From: Paraprevotella xylaniphila YIT 11841
GTDB lineage: Bacteria > Bacteroidota > Bacteroidia > Bacteroidales > Bacteroidaceae
Direction of reading: 5' to 3'
DNA: 64,000 nucleotides
Assembly: GCF_000205165.1 (NCBI RefSeq)
Contig: NZ_GL883836.1
Location: 1-64,000 of the forward strand
Shown here: in pieces, positions 1 to 7,981 of the stretch
How positions within the stretch are numbered: position 1 is the stretch's first letter
Layout: the number at the start of each line of letters is the position of its first letter
Position numbers and translations under genes: made by a program
Notes under the pieces: model-generated
Seen by the model: only the letters and a program-made list of their open reading frames with translations
Databases searched by the model: none
Told to the model about the DNA's origin: nothing

Positions 1-1
1 G

Positions 2-74
<73 letters not shown>

Positions 75-87
75 AATTTTATGGTTG

Positions 88-170
88 TGGGTGGAGATGG
101 ATTCGAACCACCGAAGGCGTAAGCCAGCAGATTTACAGTCTGCCCCATTTGGCCACTCTGGTATCCACCC
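88..170 (-). tRNA. tRNA-Tyr (anticodon GTA)
   Basis: This is an 83-nt class II tRNA with a long variable arm, as expected for bacterial tRNA-Tyr. The anticodon loop reads CTGTAAA, giving GTA. The acceptor stem is GGGTGGA/TCCACCC with an A discriminator. It lies 13 bases from tRNA-Gly in the same transcript. Confidence 0.95.
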
Positions 171-178
171 GCTCTTGG

Positions 179-252
179 TGACTCCGACAGGATTCAAACC
201 TGTAACCTTCTGATCCGTAGTCAGATGCTCTATTCAGTTGAGCTACGGAGCC
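179..252 (-). tRNA. tRNA-Arg (anticodon ACG)
   Basis: A 74-nt tRNA on the minus strand. The anticodon stem-loop is TCTGA-CTACGGA-TCAGA, giving ACG, which is normally deaminated to ICG. The acceptor stem GGCTCCG/CGGAGTC contains one G-T wobble at the second pair. It is the second gene of the four-tRNA cluster. Confidence 0.95.
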
Positions 253-263
253 GTAAGAGGTGG

Positions 264-338
264 TGGGCGTTGACGGATTCGAACCGCCGACCCTCTGCTT
301 GTAAGGCAGATGCTCTGAACCAACTGAGCTAAACGCCC
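264..338 (-). tRNA. tRNA-Val (anticodon TAC)
   Basis: A 75-nt tRNA on the minus strand. The anticodon stem-loop is TCTGC-CTTACAA-GCAGA, giving TAC. The acceptor stem is GGGCGTT/AACGCCC. It is the promoter-proximal gene of the Val-Arg-Tyr-Gly cluster. Confidence 0.95.
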
Positions 339-403
339 CTCTCTCGCATTGAAAAACATTCAGGTTTTTAAGTTTTGCCTGTGTTGTTTCTCGTTTGCGG
401 TTG

Positions 404-434
404 CAAAGGTACGCACTTTTTTTAATCCGGCAAA
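404..434 (-). promoter_or_regulatory. Bacteroidetes-type promoter of the tRNA cluster
   Basis: On the minus strand a TTTG box (431-434) is followed after 19 bases by TACCTTTG (404-411). This is an exact match to the Bacteroidetes housekeeping pattern TTTG-N19-21-TAnnTTTG. Transcription would start near 397, about 60 bases before tRNA-Val. Nothing else is seen between the cluster and the divergent gene at 637 apart from that gene's own promoter. Confidence 0.8.
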
Positions 435-602
435 CATTTGAGGATTTTTTTTTCGATGTTTTTTTTGCATGTATGCTGTGATGTTTTTTAAGAATCTAAT
501 TCTTATAGGGTTATGAGGATTGTCTTTTTTGTATACAGAAGTGTAGAAAGGACGGTCTTCTACTTTCTTTTAGGGGGACATTCGTTTTTGGAGTATTTTA
601 TA

Positions 603-610
603 TAACTTTG
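603..610 (+). promoter_or_regulatory. -7 box upstream of the DUF5020 gene
   Basis: TAACTTTG matches the TAnnTTTG -7 consensus and ends 26 bases before the ATG at 637. A TTTG at 587-590 is only 12 bases upstream, too close for a normal -33 box, so only the -7 element is supported. Confidence 0.5.
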
Positions 611-636
611 CCGGCGTTTTTTTAAAATCAAAAGTA

Positions 637-1374
637 ATGAAAAAAAAGTTTATTTACGTCGGGGCATTGTGCCTGTGGGGTACAAAAAGCCTTGCCCAAC
701 TCAACGTCCAGTTACATTACGACCTGGGTCATGGGATGTATGGCAACGAGATTTCTTCGCGCCAGCATCTGACAGCAACCGTTGAGAATTTCTCTGCCGA
801 CAAGTGGGGAAGTACCTATTTCTTTATGGATGCTGATTTCGGTGACAATGTTTTGCGTGGAGCCTATGGCGAGTTTTCCCGGGAAATCCAAACTAAGAAA
901 ATGCCGGTGGCATTCCATGTGGAGTACAACGGTGGTTTGAGTTATGGAACCGGAAAGGGAGATGGTTATGCTTTCGGTGATGCCTATCTGGCCGGCGCGG
1001 CTTACAACTGGAATAGCAAAGACTTTGCCAAGGGATTTTCCGTACAGGCCATGTACAAATACTTGGCTAAGAACGGCCCTTATTGTCATAGCTGGCAGTT
1101 GACAGGCGTTTGGCGAAACCGTTTTGCCGGAGGCTTGTGTACGTTCAGCGGTTTTGTCGATTTGTGGTACAATAATACCGTGAACGGGAATCTCATCCTG
1201 ATGTCGGAACCGCAATTTTGGTTTAATCTGGCTGCGTTGAGAAGGGTAAGTGACGATTTCAAGTTGAGTATTGGTACGGAGGTTGAAATCAGTAATAATT
1301 TCGTGTATACGGAAACCGGACAAAACAACCGTTTTTATGCCATACCTACGATTGCATGTAAGTGGGAGTTTTAG
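637..1374 (+). CDS. DUF5020 family outer-membrane protein (Tsx-like)
   Basis: A 245-residue protein with a signal peptide (MKKKF, hydrophobic stretch, cleavage near LAQ at 20-21). The rest is rich in alternating aromatic/polar beta strands and ends in Phe, typical of an outer-membrane barrel. The opening of the mature part (LHYDLGHG), the segment with KWGSTYFFMDADF, and HVEYNGGLSYG match the DUF5020 family, which is related to nucleoside-specific Tsx channels. The substrate is therefore a guess from family resemblance. The gene is monocistronic: it has its own -7 box and converges on uvrB with a shared terminator. Confidence 0.8.
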   Translation: MKKKFIYVGALCLWGTKSLAQLNVQLHYDLGHGMYGNEISSRQHLTATVENFSADKWGSTYFFMDADFGDNVLRGAYGEFSREIQTKKMPVAFHVEYNGGLSYGTGKGDGYAFGDAYLAGAAYNWNSKDFAKGFSVQAMYKYLAKNGPYCHSWQLTGVWRNRFAGGLCTFSGFVDLWYNNTVNGNLILMSEPQFWFNLAALRRVSDDFKLSIGTEVEISNNFVYTETGQNNRFYAIPTIACKWEF

Positions 1375-1426
1375 ACTTTTGGGGCTGAACAGACGTTTCC
1401 GTATGTTGAGGAAGTTTATATAAAAT

Positions 1427-1477
1427 AGGAAAAGGAGGAAGGCATAACCCAAAAGCCCTTCCTCCTTTCCTTTTTTT
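1427..1477. terminator. Bidirectional terminator between DUF5020 gene and uvrB
   Basis: The stem AAGGAGGAAGG pairs with CCTTCCTCCTT around a short loop and is followed by a T run on the plus strand; A-rich sequence precedes it for the other direction. It lies between two convergent genes and can serve both. Confidence 0.8.
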
Positions 1478-1485
1478 CGAGTGCT

Positions 1486-3507
1486 TTATTTTCCTTTCAG
1501 CATCTCTTCCATACGCAGCATTTCGTCCCGATATTGGGCGGCTTCGATGAAGTCTAACTTCTTCGCCGCTTCCTGCATGAGTTTTCGGCTGCGTTCTATG
1601 CTCTTTTCCAATTGGTCGCGCGTCATATATTCCATGATAGGGTCGGCCACTGCCATTTTTTCTTCCGGTTCGATATAAGCACGGGGTTCCGCGTGAGCTT
1701 CCGCATTGGCACTGATAAGGTCGGTCATTTTCCGGCCTTTCTTGATTTGTTGCGGAGTGATGCCATGTTCTTCATTGTATTTAAGCTGCTTTTCGCGCCG
1801 TCGGTTGGTTTCGTCGATGGTTTTCCGCATGCTGTCCGTGATTCGGTCGGCATACATGATGGCCTTGCCATGTACGTTACGGGCTGCCCGTCCTACGGTT
1901 TGTGTGAGCGAGCGATGCGAACGCAAGAAGCCCTCTTTGTCTGCATCCAGGATAGCTACTAAGGAAACTTCCGGAAGATCCAACCCTTCACGGAGTAAAT
2001 TCACACCGACTAGCACATCGAAGCGTCCGGCACGGAGGTCATCCATAATTTGCACACGTTCAAGCGTGTCTACGTCGCTATGGATAAAATTGGTGCGTAT
2101 GTCGTGCTTCATGAAGTAATCGGTGAGTTCTTCCGCCATTCGTTTGGTCAGCGTGGTGACCAAGATTCTCTCGTCTTTCTCGATGCGTTGCTGTATTTCT
2201 TCCATCAGGTCGTCCACTTGGTTCAGGCTTGGACGCACCTCGATGACGGGGTCGAGTAGTCCGGTAGGGCGGATAACCTGCTCCACTACGATACCTTCGC
2301 TCTGTTGCAGTTCATAGTCGGCCGGAGTGGCAGATACATAAATGACCTGTTTGGCCAGTTGTTGGAACTCTTCGAATTTCAAAGGGCGGTTGTCCATGGC
2401 AGCCGGAAGCCGGAAACCGTATTCAACCAAGTTCTTTTTGCGGGCGCGGTCTCCGCCGTACATGGCATTGATTTGCGGTACGGACACGTGGCTCTCGTCG
2501 ATAACAATCAGGAAATCCTCGGGGAAGAAGTCCAACAGGCAATAGGGGCGTGTACCGGCCTCACGCCCGTCGAAATAGCGCGAATAGTTCTCGATGCCGC
2601 TGCAATGCCCCAATTCGCGTATCATTTCCATATCATACGTGACTCGTTCGTATAATCGTTTGGCTTCATACGGCTTTCCTGTCTCTTCGAAGTAACTTAC
2701 TTGTTTGTGCAAGTCGTCTTCTATCTGGTGTATGGCTTTCGCCGTACTTTCTTTTGTGGTCATGAACAAGTTGGCCGGATAGATGCGGTATTCGTCGAAA
2801 CTCCCCAAGCGGAGGCAGCTTACGGGGTCTACCTCTTCTATGGCATCGATTTCATCGTCCCAGAATGTCACGCGCAAGAGATTGTCGGAATAAGCCAAGT
2901 AAATGTCTACTGTATCACCTTTGACCCGGAAGCACCCACGTTCCAGATTCAAGTCGTTTCGGGTGTACAGGCTGTCGACCAAACGTCGGAGGAATACGTT
3001 GCGGTCTAACAATTTGCCTCGTTTTAGTTCTATCACATTGTCATAAAAAGCCGCCGGGTTCCCCATGCCGTAGATACAACTGACGGATGAGACGACCACT
3101 ACGTCTTTCCGTCCGGACAGGAGGGCGGAAGTTGCCGCCAACCGCAACTTGTCTATCTCGTCGTTGATGGCCAAATCCTTTTCTATATAAGTGTCGGTAG
3201 ACGGGATGTAAGCCTCCGGTTGGTAGTAGTCATAATACGACACATAATACTCCACGGCATTGTGCGGGAAAAAGCTTTTGAATTCACCGTATAATTGTGC
3301 GGCAAGTGTTTTATTGTGGCTGAGAATCAGCGTAGGCTTGTTGATGTTCTGGATCACGTTGGCTATCGTGAAGGTTTTACCCGACCCGGTCACGCCCAAC
3401 AGCGTTTGGGCCGGCACGCCCTGCAAGACTCCTTCCGTGAGTTGGGCAATGGCTTCCGGTTGGTCTCCGGTAGGAGAATAATCGGCGGTCAGCTCGAATT
3501 TAGGCAT
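1486..3507 (-). CDS. uvrB: UvrABC system protein B
   Basis: UvrB is the damage-verifying helicase-like subunit of nucleotide excision repair; it is loaded by UvrA and then recruits UvrC. The protein has 673 residues, the usual length. Visible motifs are Walker A GVTGSGKT (38-45), the beta-hairpin YYVSYYDYYQPEAYIP (87-102) that inserts between DNA strands, a DESH Walker B (337-340), the SAT motif YVSATPA near 390, and helicase motifs V and VI near 500-545 (GVNLLREGLDLPEV, QTVGRAARN). A C-terminal UVR domain (about 630-665) binds UvrC. uvrA lies 5 kb away on the other strand, so the two are not an operon. Confidence 0.98.
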   Translation of the reverse strand: MPKFELTADYSPTGDQPEAIAQLTEGVLQGVPAQTLLGVTGSGKTFTIANVIQNINKPTLILSHNKTLAAQLYGEFKSFFPHNAVEYYVSYYDYYQPEAYIPSTDTYIEKDLAINDEIDKLRLAATSALLSGRKDVVVVSSVSCIYGMGNPAAFYDNVIELKRGKLLDRNVFLRRLVDSLYTRNDLNLERGCFRVKGDTVDIYLAYSDNLLRVTFWDDEIDAIEEVDPVSCLRLGSFDEYRIYPANLFMTTKESTAKAIHQIEDDLHKQVSYFEETGKPYEAKRLYERVTYDMEMIRELGHCSGIENYSRYFDGREAGTRPYCLLDFFPEDFLIVIDESHVSVPQINAMYGGDRARKKNLVEYGFRLPAAMDNRPLKFEEFQQLAKQVIYVSATPADYELQQSEGIVVEQVIRPTGLLDPVIEVRPSLNQVDDLMEEIQQRIEKDERILVTTLTKRMAEELTDYFMKHDIRTNFIHSDVDTLERVQIMDDLRAGRFDVLVGVNLLREGLDLPEVSLVAILDADKEGFLRSHRSLTQTVGRAARNVHGKAIMYADRITDSMRKTIDETNRRREKQLKYNEEHGITPQQIKKGRKMTDLISANAEAHAEPRAYIEPEEKMAVADPIMEYMTRDQLEKSIERSRKLMQEAAKKLDFIEAAQYRDEMLRMEEMLKGK

Positions 3508-3542
3508 ATTATGGCTTGGATATTTTAAGTTTCTTCAAGCTA

Positions 3543-3550
3543 CAAAAATA
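3543..3550 (-). promoter_or_regulatory. -7 box for uvrB
   Basis: The minus strand reads TATTTTTG, a match to TAnnTTTG, 35 bases upstream of the uvrB start. No clear TTTG was found 19-21 bases further upstream, so the -33 element is weak. Confidence 0.5.
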
Positions 3551-3610
3551 GGTATTTTATCTCTAAAAAGCCGTTTCATGTGCTTTTTTTGCATTTAAAA
3601 ACTTCCTTTC

Positions 3611-3642
3611 TTTGCAAAATTCGATGCTTTTCCATAATTTTG
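3611..3642 (+). promoter_or_regulatory. Promoter of the bamD-rpoZ-DUF4293 operon
   Basis: TTTG (3611-3614), 20 bases, then TAATTTTG (3635-3642): a perfect Bacteroidetes promoter. The predicted start near 3649 is about 11 bases before the ATG at 3660. That rules out the in-frame TTG at 3612, which lies inside the -33 box. Confidence 0.85.
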
Positions 3643-3659
3643 CAGTTCAATTGTACAAT

Positions 3660-4493
3660 ATGAAACGGATTTTTTTATGGCTGTCGGGAGCGATGTTGTT
3701 GTTGGCCTCGTGTAACCAGTATAACAACGTGATGAAGACTGCAGATTACGATTATAAGTACGAGGCTGCAAAGGAATACTTTGTCAAGGGGCAATATTCC
3801 CGTTCGTCCGTATTGTTGGGGGAGCTTGTCACTTTGATGAAAGGGACTTCGCGTGGGGAAGAATGCCTTTATATGTTGGCGATGTCGGAGTTCTGTGACG
3901 GTAATTTCGATGTGGCGCATTCCTATTTTAAGAAATACTATCAGTCTTATCCTAAGGGAGTTTATGTAGAGTATGCCCGTTTTTATGCGGGGCGTGCCCT
4001 TTATGAAAGCGTGCCGGACACGCGTTTGGACCAGAGTAGTACGATGGCTGCGGTGAAAGAGTTTCAGGATTTTTTAGATTACTATCCCTATACGAGTCTG
4101 AAAGATCGGACACAGGAGATGATTTTTGCTTTGCAAGACAAGATGGTGGAGAAAGAATTTCAGGCCGCTAAGCTATATTACGATTTAGGTTCATATATGT
4201 ATAACTGTTCGTATGGAGGCAGTAACTACGAGGCGTGTATTGTGACGGCTCGTAACGCCTTACTGGATTATCCGTATGCCAGTCCGGAACGTCGCGAGGA
4301 GTTTTCCATTATGATATTGCGTGCCAAGTACCAGTTGGCTTTGCAAAGCGTGGAAGAGAAGCGGTTGGACCGTTATCGTGATACCATAGACGAATATTAC
4401 GGCTTCATGAACGAATATCCCGAATCTAAATACTTAAAAGATGCGCAGCGGATTTTTGCGCAGTCGGAGAAATATGTGAATAAGAAATCTTAA
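3660..4493 (+). CDS. bamD: Outer membrane assembly lipoprotein BamD
   Basis: BamD is the essential lipoprotein of the BAM complex that folds beta-barrel proteins into the outer membrane. The 277-residue product has a lipoprotein signal ending LLASC (lipid Cys18). The rest is helical tetratricopeptide-like repeats, for example YEAAKEYFVKGQYSRSS and CDGNFDVAHSYFKKYYQSYPKG. The start is fixed by the promoter just upstream and by the signal peptide; the longer frame to 3612 would put 16 residues ahead of the leader. It is followed after 34 bases by rpoZ, a gene order common in Bacteroidales. Confidence 0.93.
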   Translation: MKRIFLWLSGAMLLLASCNQYNNVMKTADYDYKYEAAKEYFVKGQYSRSSVLLGELVTLMKGTSRGEECLYMLAMSEFCDGNFDVAHSYFKKYYQSYPKGVYVEYARFYAGRALYESVPDTRLDQSSTMAAVKEFQDFLDYYPYTSLKDRTQEMIFALQDKMVEKEFQAAKLYYDLGSYMYNCSYGGSNYEACIVTARNALLDYPYASPERREEFSIMILRAKYQLALQSVEEKRLDRYRDTIDEYYGFMNEYPESKYLKDAQRIFAQSEKYVNKKS

Positions 4494-4527
4494 GGGTAAA
4501 AGAAACAAGTAAATCAATTATATAATT

Positions 4528-4863
4528 ATGGATTATAAAAAAACAAATGCGCCTACAAACACAGTGACCCGTGACATTATGGATCTGTGTGACGAAACCG
4601 GTAATATCTATGAAAGCGTAGCTATCATTGGCAAGCGTGCGAATCAGATTTCTTTGGACATTAAGAATGAGTTGTCCAAGAAATTGCAGGAGTTCGCCTC
4701 TGTAAGTGACAATTTGGATGAAGTTTTCGAGAACCGCGAACAGATTGAGATTTCCCGTTTTTATGAGAAATTGCCGAAGCCGTCGTTGATTGCCACGCAA
4801 GAATTTGTAGAAGGGAAAATATATTTCCGTAATCCGTTGAAGGAGAAAGATACGATAGAATAA
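4528..4863 (+). CDS. rpoZ: RNA polymerase omega subunit (Rpb6/RpoZ-like)
   Basis: A 111-residue protein of the Bacteroidetes omega/Rpb6 family, which stabilises the beta-prime subunit of RNA polymerase. The core segment NIYESVAIIGKRANQISLDI (residues 27-46) corresponds to the conserved omega helix with the R-A-x-Q-I pattern. The C-terminal part is lineage-specific. It lies between bamD and a DUF4293 gene and is probably co-transcribed from the bamD promoter. Confidence 0.85.
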   Translation: MDYKKTNAPTNTVTRDIMDLCDETGNIYESVAIIGKRANQISLDIKNELSKKLQEFASVSDNLDEVFENREQIEISRFYEKLPKPSLIATQEFVEGKIYFRNPLKEKDTIE

Positions 4864-4897
4864 GCGGATATTTATTTTTATAATATTGTCGAACGGT

Positions 4898-5353
4898 ATG
4901 ATTCAAAGAATCCAGTCTGTCTATCTTTTCTTGGTTGCGGTATGTGCGGTGGTATGCTTGTGCATGCCCGTAGGACATTTTCACCAAGACGGTATCGGGA
5001 TAGCAGATTTCTATAATTTATGGCTTACGATGGCCGACGGGGCGCGAGTATTTGCTCCGTGGGCCATGTTTGTACTGTTGGTTTTGGCAGCGTTCACTTC
5101 GTTTGCAGCCATATTTTTGTTTAAGCGCCGTATGTTTCAGGTGCGCTTGTCCGTGTTCAGCAGCCTTATCTTGGTGGGCTACTATATCGTGTTCGGGGTT
5201 TTCGTTTACGTGTTTAAATTCCGTTATGATGCTGATTTCACCCTTTCTTGGACTGCGGCCTTTCCGGCGGTAGGATTGATATTAGACTATCTGGCTTTCC
5301 GGAACATTATGAAGGACGAATTGATTGTCCGTTCGCTTGACCGTTTGAGATAG
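4898..5353 (+). CDS. DUF4293 family membrane protein
   Basis: A 151-residue integral membrane protein starting MIQRIQSVYLFL, the family's usual beginning. It has four predicted transmembrane helices (about 8-27, 48-70, 80-102 and 110-130). The frame is open back to a TTG at 4886, but the ATG at 4898 fits the family. It is the last gene of the bamD operon and is followed by a terminator. The function of the family is unknown. Confidence 0.8.
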   Translation: MIQRIQSVYLFLVAVCAVVCLCMPVGHFHQDGIGIADFYNLWLTMADGARVFAPWAMFVLLVLAAFTSFAAIFLFKRRMFQVRLSVFSSLILVGYYIVFGVFVYVFKFRYDADFTLSWTAAFPAVGLILDYLAFRNIMKDELIVRSLDRLR

Positions 5354-5372
5354 GGAAAAGAGGGATAAAATA

Positions 5373-5425
5373 AAAAGAAAGTGCGTTGGAATGGATGGCT
5401 TCATTTTAACGCACTTTCTTTTTTT
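5373..5425. terminator. Bidirectional terminator
   Basis: A 13-bp stem, AAGAAAGTGCGTT with AACGCACTTTCTT, is flanked by an A run on one side and a T run on the other. It ends the bamD operon on the plus strand and overlaps the stop of the PorT-like gene on the minus strand. Confidence 0.85.
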
Positions 5426-6146
5426 ACTTTTTGTCTGAAGACCGTCGCGTACGTACAATATCGAATAGGTAACTGGCTTTTACCACGATAGTGCCATTGG
5501 CCGACCGGCCGAACACGTCTTTCTTGCCATTGCCGAATATATCGCTCAATCCGTAGTAGTAACGGCCTTCCAAAAGGAAATGTCCGATTTTGGTATTGAC
5601 CTCAAGACCAGCACCGGCTGTGATGCCATATTCAAATTTGTTTTTTACCGGCATGTCGTATTGTTGGTTCACTTGTCCCGGACGGAGGTTCAGAGTCGAG
5701 TCGTTGAAAAGCCCGCCTTTGTGTCCCTTGTCGCCTAAATAAAAGCCGACTTGTGGACCGGCTACGACATAAAACAAAGCACCTTTTTGTTCGTATCCCC
5801 AACCCATGCGGGCTAACAATGGAATTTGTATGTAGCTGATATCCCGCTTGTAGGTATCGTTGGACGTTTCTATCAATTCTTCCCATCCCAAATTGGTATA
5901 ATTAACCTCCAGTTGGATGGAACACAAACTTTTGAAATACTTTTCGCAGGTATATCTGGCCGTGAAACCAAAAGTCGGTGCCCCTTTGAATTTTTGTTGG
6001 ATGGTAGGGTTGAACATGACTTGGTTCAGCGTGTATCCTGCATTGAAACCGACGGCCAGGTCGTTACGCGGTTCACCGATTTGACCGTACACTTTAGAAG
6101 TCCCGATGCAGCAGGTCGCTATCGCGATGAGGAATGCTTTTCTCAT
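5424..6146 (-). CDS. PorT-family outer-membrane beta-barrel protein
   Basis: A 240-residue protein with a signal peptide (cleavage near VYGQ, 20-22) and repeated amphipathic strands such as LAVGFNAGYTLNQ, PTFGFTARYTCEKYF, SYIQIPLLARMGWG and ALFYVVAGPQVGFYLG. This is the outer-membrane beta-barrel family that includes PorT, a factor in type IX secretion in Porphyromonas. Many Bacteroidales carry paralogues of unknown role, so a secretion function is not claimed. The start ATG overlaps the stop of the LysM gene by four bases (ATGA), so the two are translationally coupled. Confidence 0.75.
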   Translation of the reverse strand: MRKAFLIAIATCCIGTSKVYGQIGEPRNDLAVGFNAGYTLNQVMFNPTIQQKFKGAPTFGFTARYTCEKYFKSLCSIQLEVNYTNLGWEELIETSNDTYKRDISYIQIPLLARMGWGYEQKGALFYVVAGPQVGFYLGDKGHKGGLFNDSTLNLRPGQVNQQYDMPVKNKFEYGITAGAGLEVNTKIGHFLLEGRYYYGLSDIFGNGKKDVFGRSANGTIVVKASYLFDIVRTRRSSDKK

Positions 6147-7894
6147 TTTTTCAGTCGGATTAGTTCAATGCTGTGGGATGGACTGTAGTGGATAAATTCG
6201 ATTTCACGGTTAATAAAGCCGCTCCAATTACTGATGCGTTGGAAGTCGAAACGATGTTGATAAGTAGTCGTGACGATTTGCGAAAGATGTTGGTCGAAAG
6301 CTTCTCCATACGTAGATATGCCTTTCAGGAAATAAATCGCCGTGTCGAAACCCAACATACCGAAACGTGGCCACGACACGAGGGTCGGCGTGTGGAATGC
6401 CTTTTGGTAGGCATTCTCAAATTCGTCGGCGTTGCCGTTCAGCGGATTCCTGAAAAAGGAAGAATAGACGTATGTGTTGAATTGGTAGAAGTTCTCCAAA
6501 TGATTGTTGGCGTACGTCTGCCATTCTGGATACCCTACCAGTTTGATTCTGTATTCGGGGTTCTTTTTAGTGAACTCTTTCAGCTTGGGAAACAGTTGGT
6601 TTAACAGTTTGATACTGGATGAGTTGGGAATGATGACATTGTCTTTGTATTGGGTCATTGCCTCCATCCACTTTATTTCATCGTCGTTAAGTCTCAGGTG
6701 GTTTGCCTTGCTGCCGTTTTGTTGTAACCGTTTCCGTGTTGCATCGACGAATGCAGCTGCGTCTTTGTCGTTTTCAGTGCCTTCCAAGAAAATGACGTTC
6801 TCTTTTCCGAAGAGTTCCGTGGTCAGCCGCGCAGCTTCCGCAAACTGGTATGATTTGGGAGGGTTGATGGCGTAATAATATGGATTTTCATATACATTGT
6901 CGCCAAGGGAAGAAAAAGGTACTACCAACTTGATGTGATGGTGTTGGCAGAATTTGCTGAGAGGTGCAATCTGTTCCGGGTACAAGGGACCGATGATAAA
7001 GTCAAGATGGTTGAGAGGGTGGTTGTTTACGATGGCTTGGATGTCACCCGGGCTTTTACCTGAATCGTAGGCGAAGATATCTACTGACGTTCCGGATCTC
7101 TTCATGTTTTCTACCGCCATCAATACCCCCCTGTAGAATTCAATCATCTTTTCGTTTTCCGGCGTGCCTCCTTTGAAAGGCAATATCACCCCTAAACTGA
7201 TTTTTTTCTGTGGGGCAGACACTGTTTTCTTCCCCATCAATTCTTCATTGGTTGGGATAACTTCTTTCGGCTTTTCCGGTTTAGGAAAAGGGATACAGAC
7301 GAAGTCTCCTTTGCGGAGTTTATAACCAGGCTCGTTCATTTCCGGATTTGCCGCTTTCAATTCGGCTTCCGTCAGATTGAAATTCTGGGCGATGCTGTAC
7401 AAAGTTTCCTTGCGTTTTACCTTGTGCATTTCCCGGCATCCGGATTGTGCTACTCCTTGTGGTTGGGCGGTTTCCTTTGCCGGGGCTATATTCACGGGCA
7501 TGGTGGAAGCCGGGATACGGATGACCATTCCCGCCTTGAAGTTTTCGGCCGTAAGTCCCGGATTGGCTTTGCAAATATCGTCGGCACTTACTTGGTAAGT
7601 TTTAGTCAGTTTGTAAAGTGTTTCTCCGGCTTGAATCGTATGGAAACGTTTTTCTTGCGTGCCGTTTTGCTGTTGCGGGATTGTCAGTGTTCCTCCGGCT
7701 TTGATGCCTGTCGAGGCTGTCGGGTTCAGCTTGAGGATAGATTCGGGAGATACCTGATAAGTGCGGGCTATGGAATATACCGTTTCTCCTTGTTTGATGG
7801 TATGTACAAATGTTTCTGTTTCCTGCGCACGAGCCGTCAGTTGTAAGGAAAACAGGGCGATTATGACATATATAAATCTTTTCCAGTGTGCCAT
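6143..7894 (-). CDS. Triple LysM protein with periplasmic-binding-protein-like domain
   Basis: A 583-residue exported protein. A signal peptide ends near ARAQ (21-24). Three LysM peptidoglycan-binding modules follow at about 29-73, 85-128 and 156-202, each opening with a H-x-I/V-x2-G/K-E-T-x-Y/L-x-I/L pattern. A proline-rich linker leads to a type I periplasmic-binding fold from about 232 (ISLGVILPFKGG, IEFYRGVLMAVENM, HLDFIIGPLYPEQIAP). The layout suggests a ligand sensor or binding protein held on the cell wall. No transporter genes are adjacent. It is first in an operon with the PorT-like gene. The combination is known in Bacteroidetes genomes but its role is not established. Confidence 0.8.
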   Translation of the reverse strand: MAHWKRFIYVIIALFSLQLTARAQETETFVHTIKQGETVYSIARTYQVSPESILKLNPTASTGIKAGGTLTIPQQQNGTQEKRFHTIQAGETLYKLTKTYQVSADDICKANPGLTAENFKAGMVIRIPASTMPVNIAPAKETAQPQGVAQSGCREMHKVKRKETLYSIAQNFNLTEAELKAANPEMNEPGYKLRKGDFVCIPFPKPEKPKEVIPTNEELMGKKTVSAPQKKISLGVILPFKGGTPENEKMIEFYRGVLMAVENMKRSGTSVDIFAYDSGKSPGDIQAIVNNHPLNHLDFIIGPLYPEQIAPLSKFCQHHHIKLVVPFSSLGDNVYENPYYYAINPPKSYQFAEAARLTTELFGKENVIFLEGTENDKDAAAFVDATRKRLQQNGSKANHLRLNDDEIKWMEAMTQYKDNVIIPNSSSIKLLNQLFPKLKEFTKKNPEYRIKLVGYPEWQTYANNHLENFYQFNTYVYSSFFRNPLNGNADEFENAYQKAFHTPTLVSWPRFGMLGFDTAIYFLKGISTYGEAFDQHLSQIVTTTYQHRFDFQRISNWSGFINREIEFIHYSPSHSIELIRLKK

Positions 7895-7917
7895 TTCTTT
7901 TTTTCTGATATTGCGGA

Positions 7918-7949
7918 CAAAATTACATAAAAAAAGTGGTTATGTCAAC
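7918..7949 (-). promoter_or_regulatory. Promoter of the LysM/PorT-like operon
   Basis: On the minus strand GTTG (946-949 of the 7-kb block) is followed after 20 bases by TAATTTTG (7918-7925). Spacing and -7 box fit the Bacteroidetes consensus; the -33 box has one mismatch. It is divergent from the promoter at 7959. Confidence 0.7.
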
Positions 7950-7958
7950 GGGAAACAT

Positions 7959-7966
7959 TATTTTTG
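7959..7966 (+). promoter_or_regulatory. -7 box for the CHU_C-domain gene
   Basis: TATTTTTG matches TAnnTTTG and ends 15 bases before the ATG at 7982. This makes the in-frame TTG at 7964, which lies within the box, an unlikely start. Confidence 0.6.
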
Positions 7967-7981
7967 CACAAATATTCAGGC

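Noticed and set aside
3612-3659. Longer BamD start at an upstream TTG
   Set aside because: The TTG is part of the -33 promoter box and would precede the lipoprotein signal with 16 extra residues.
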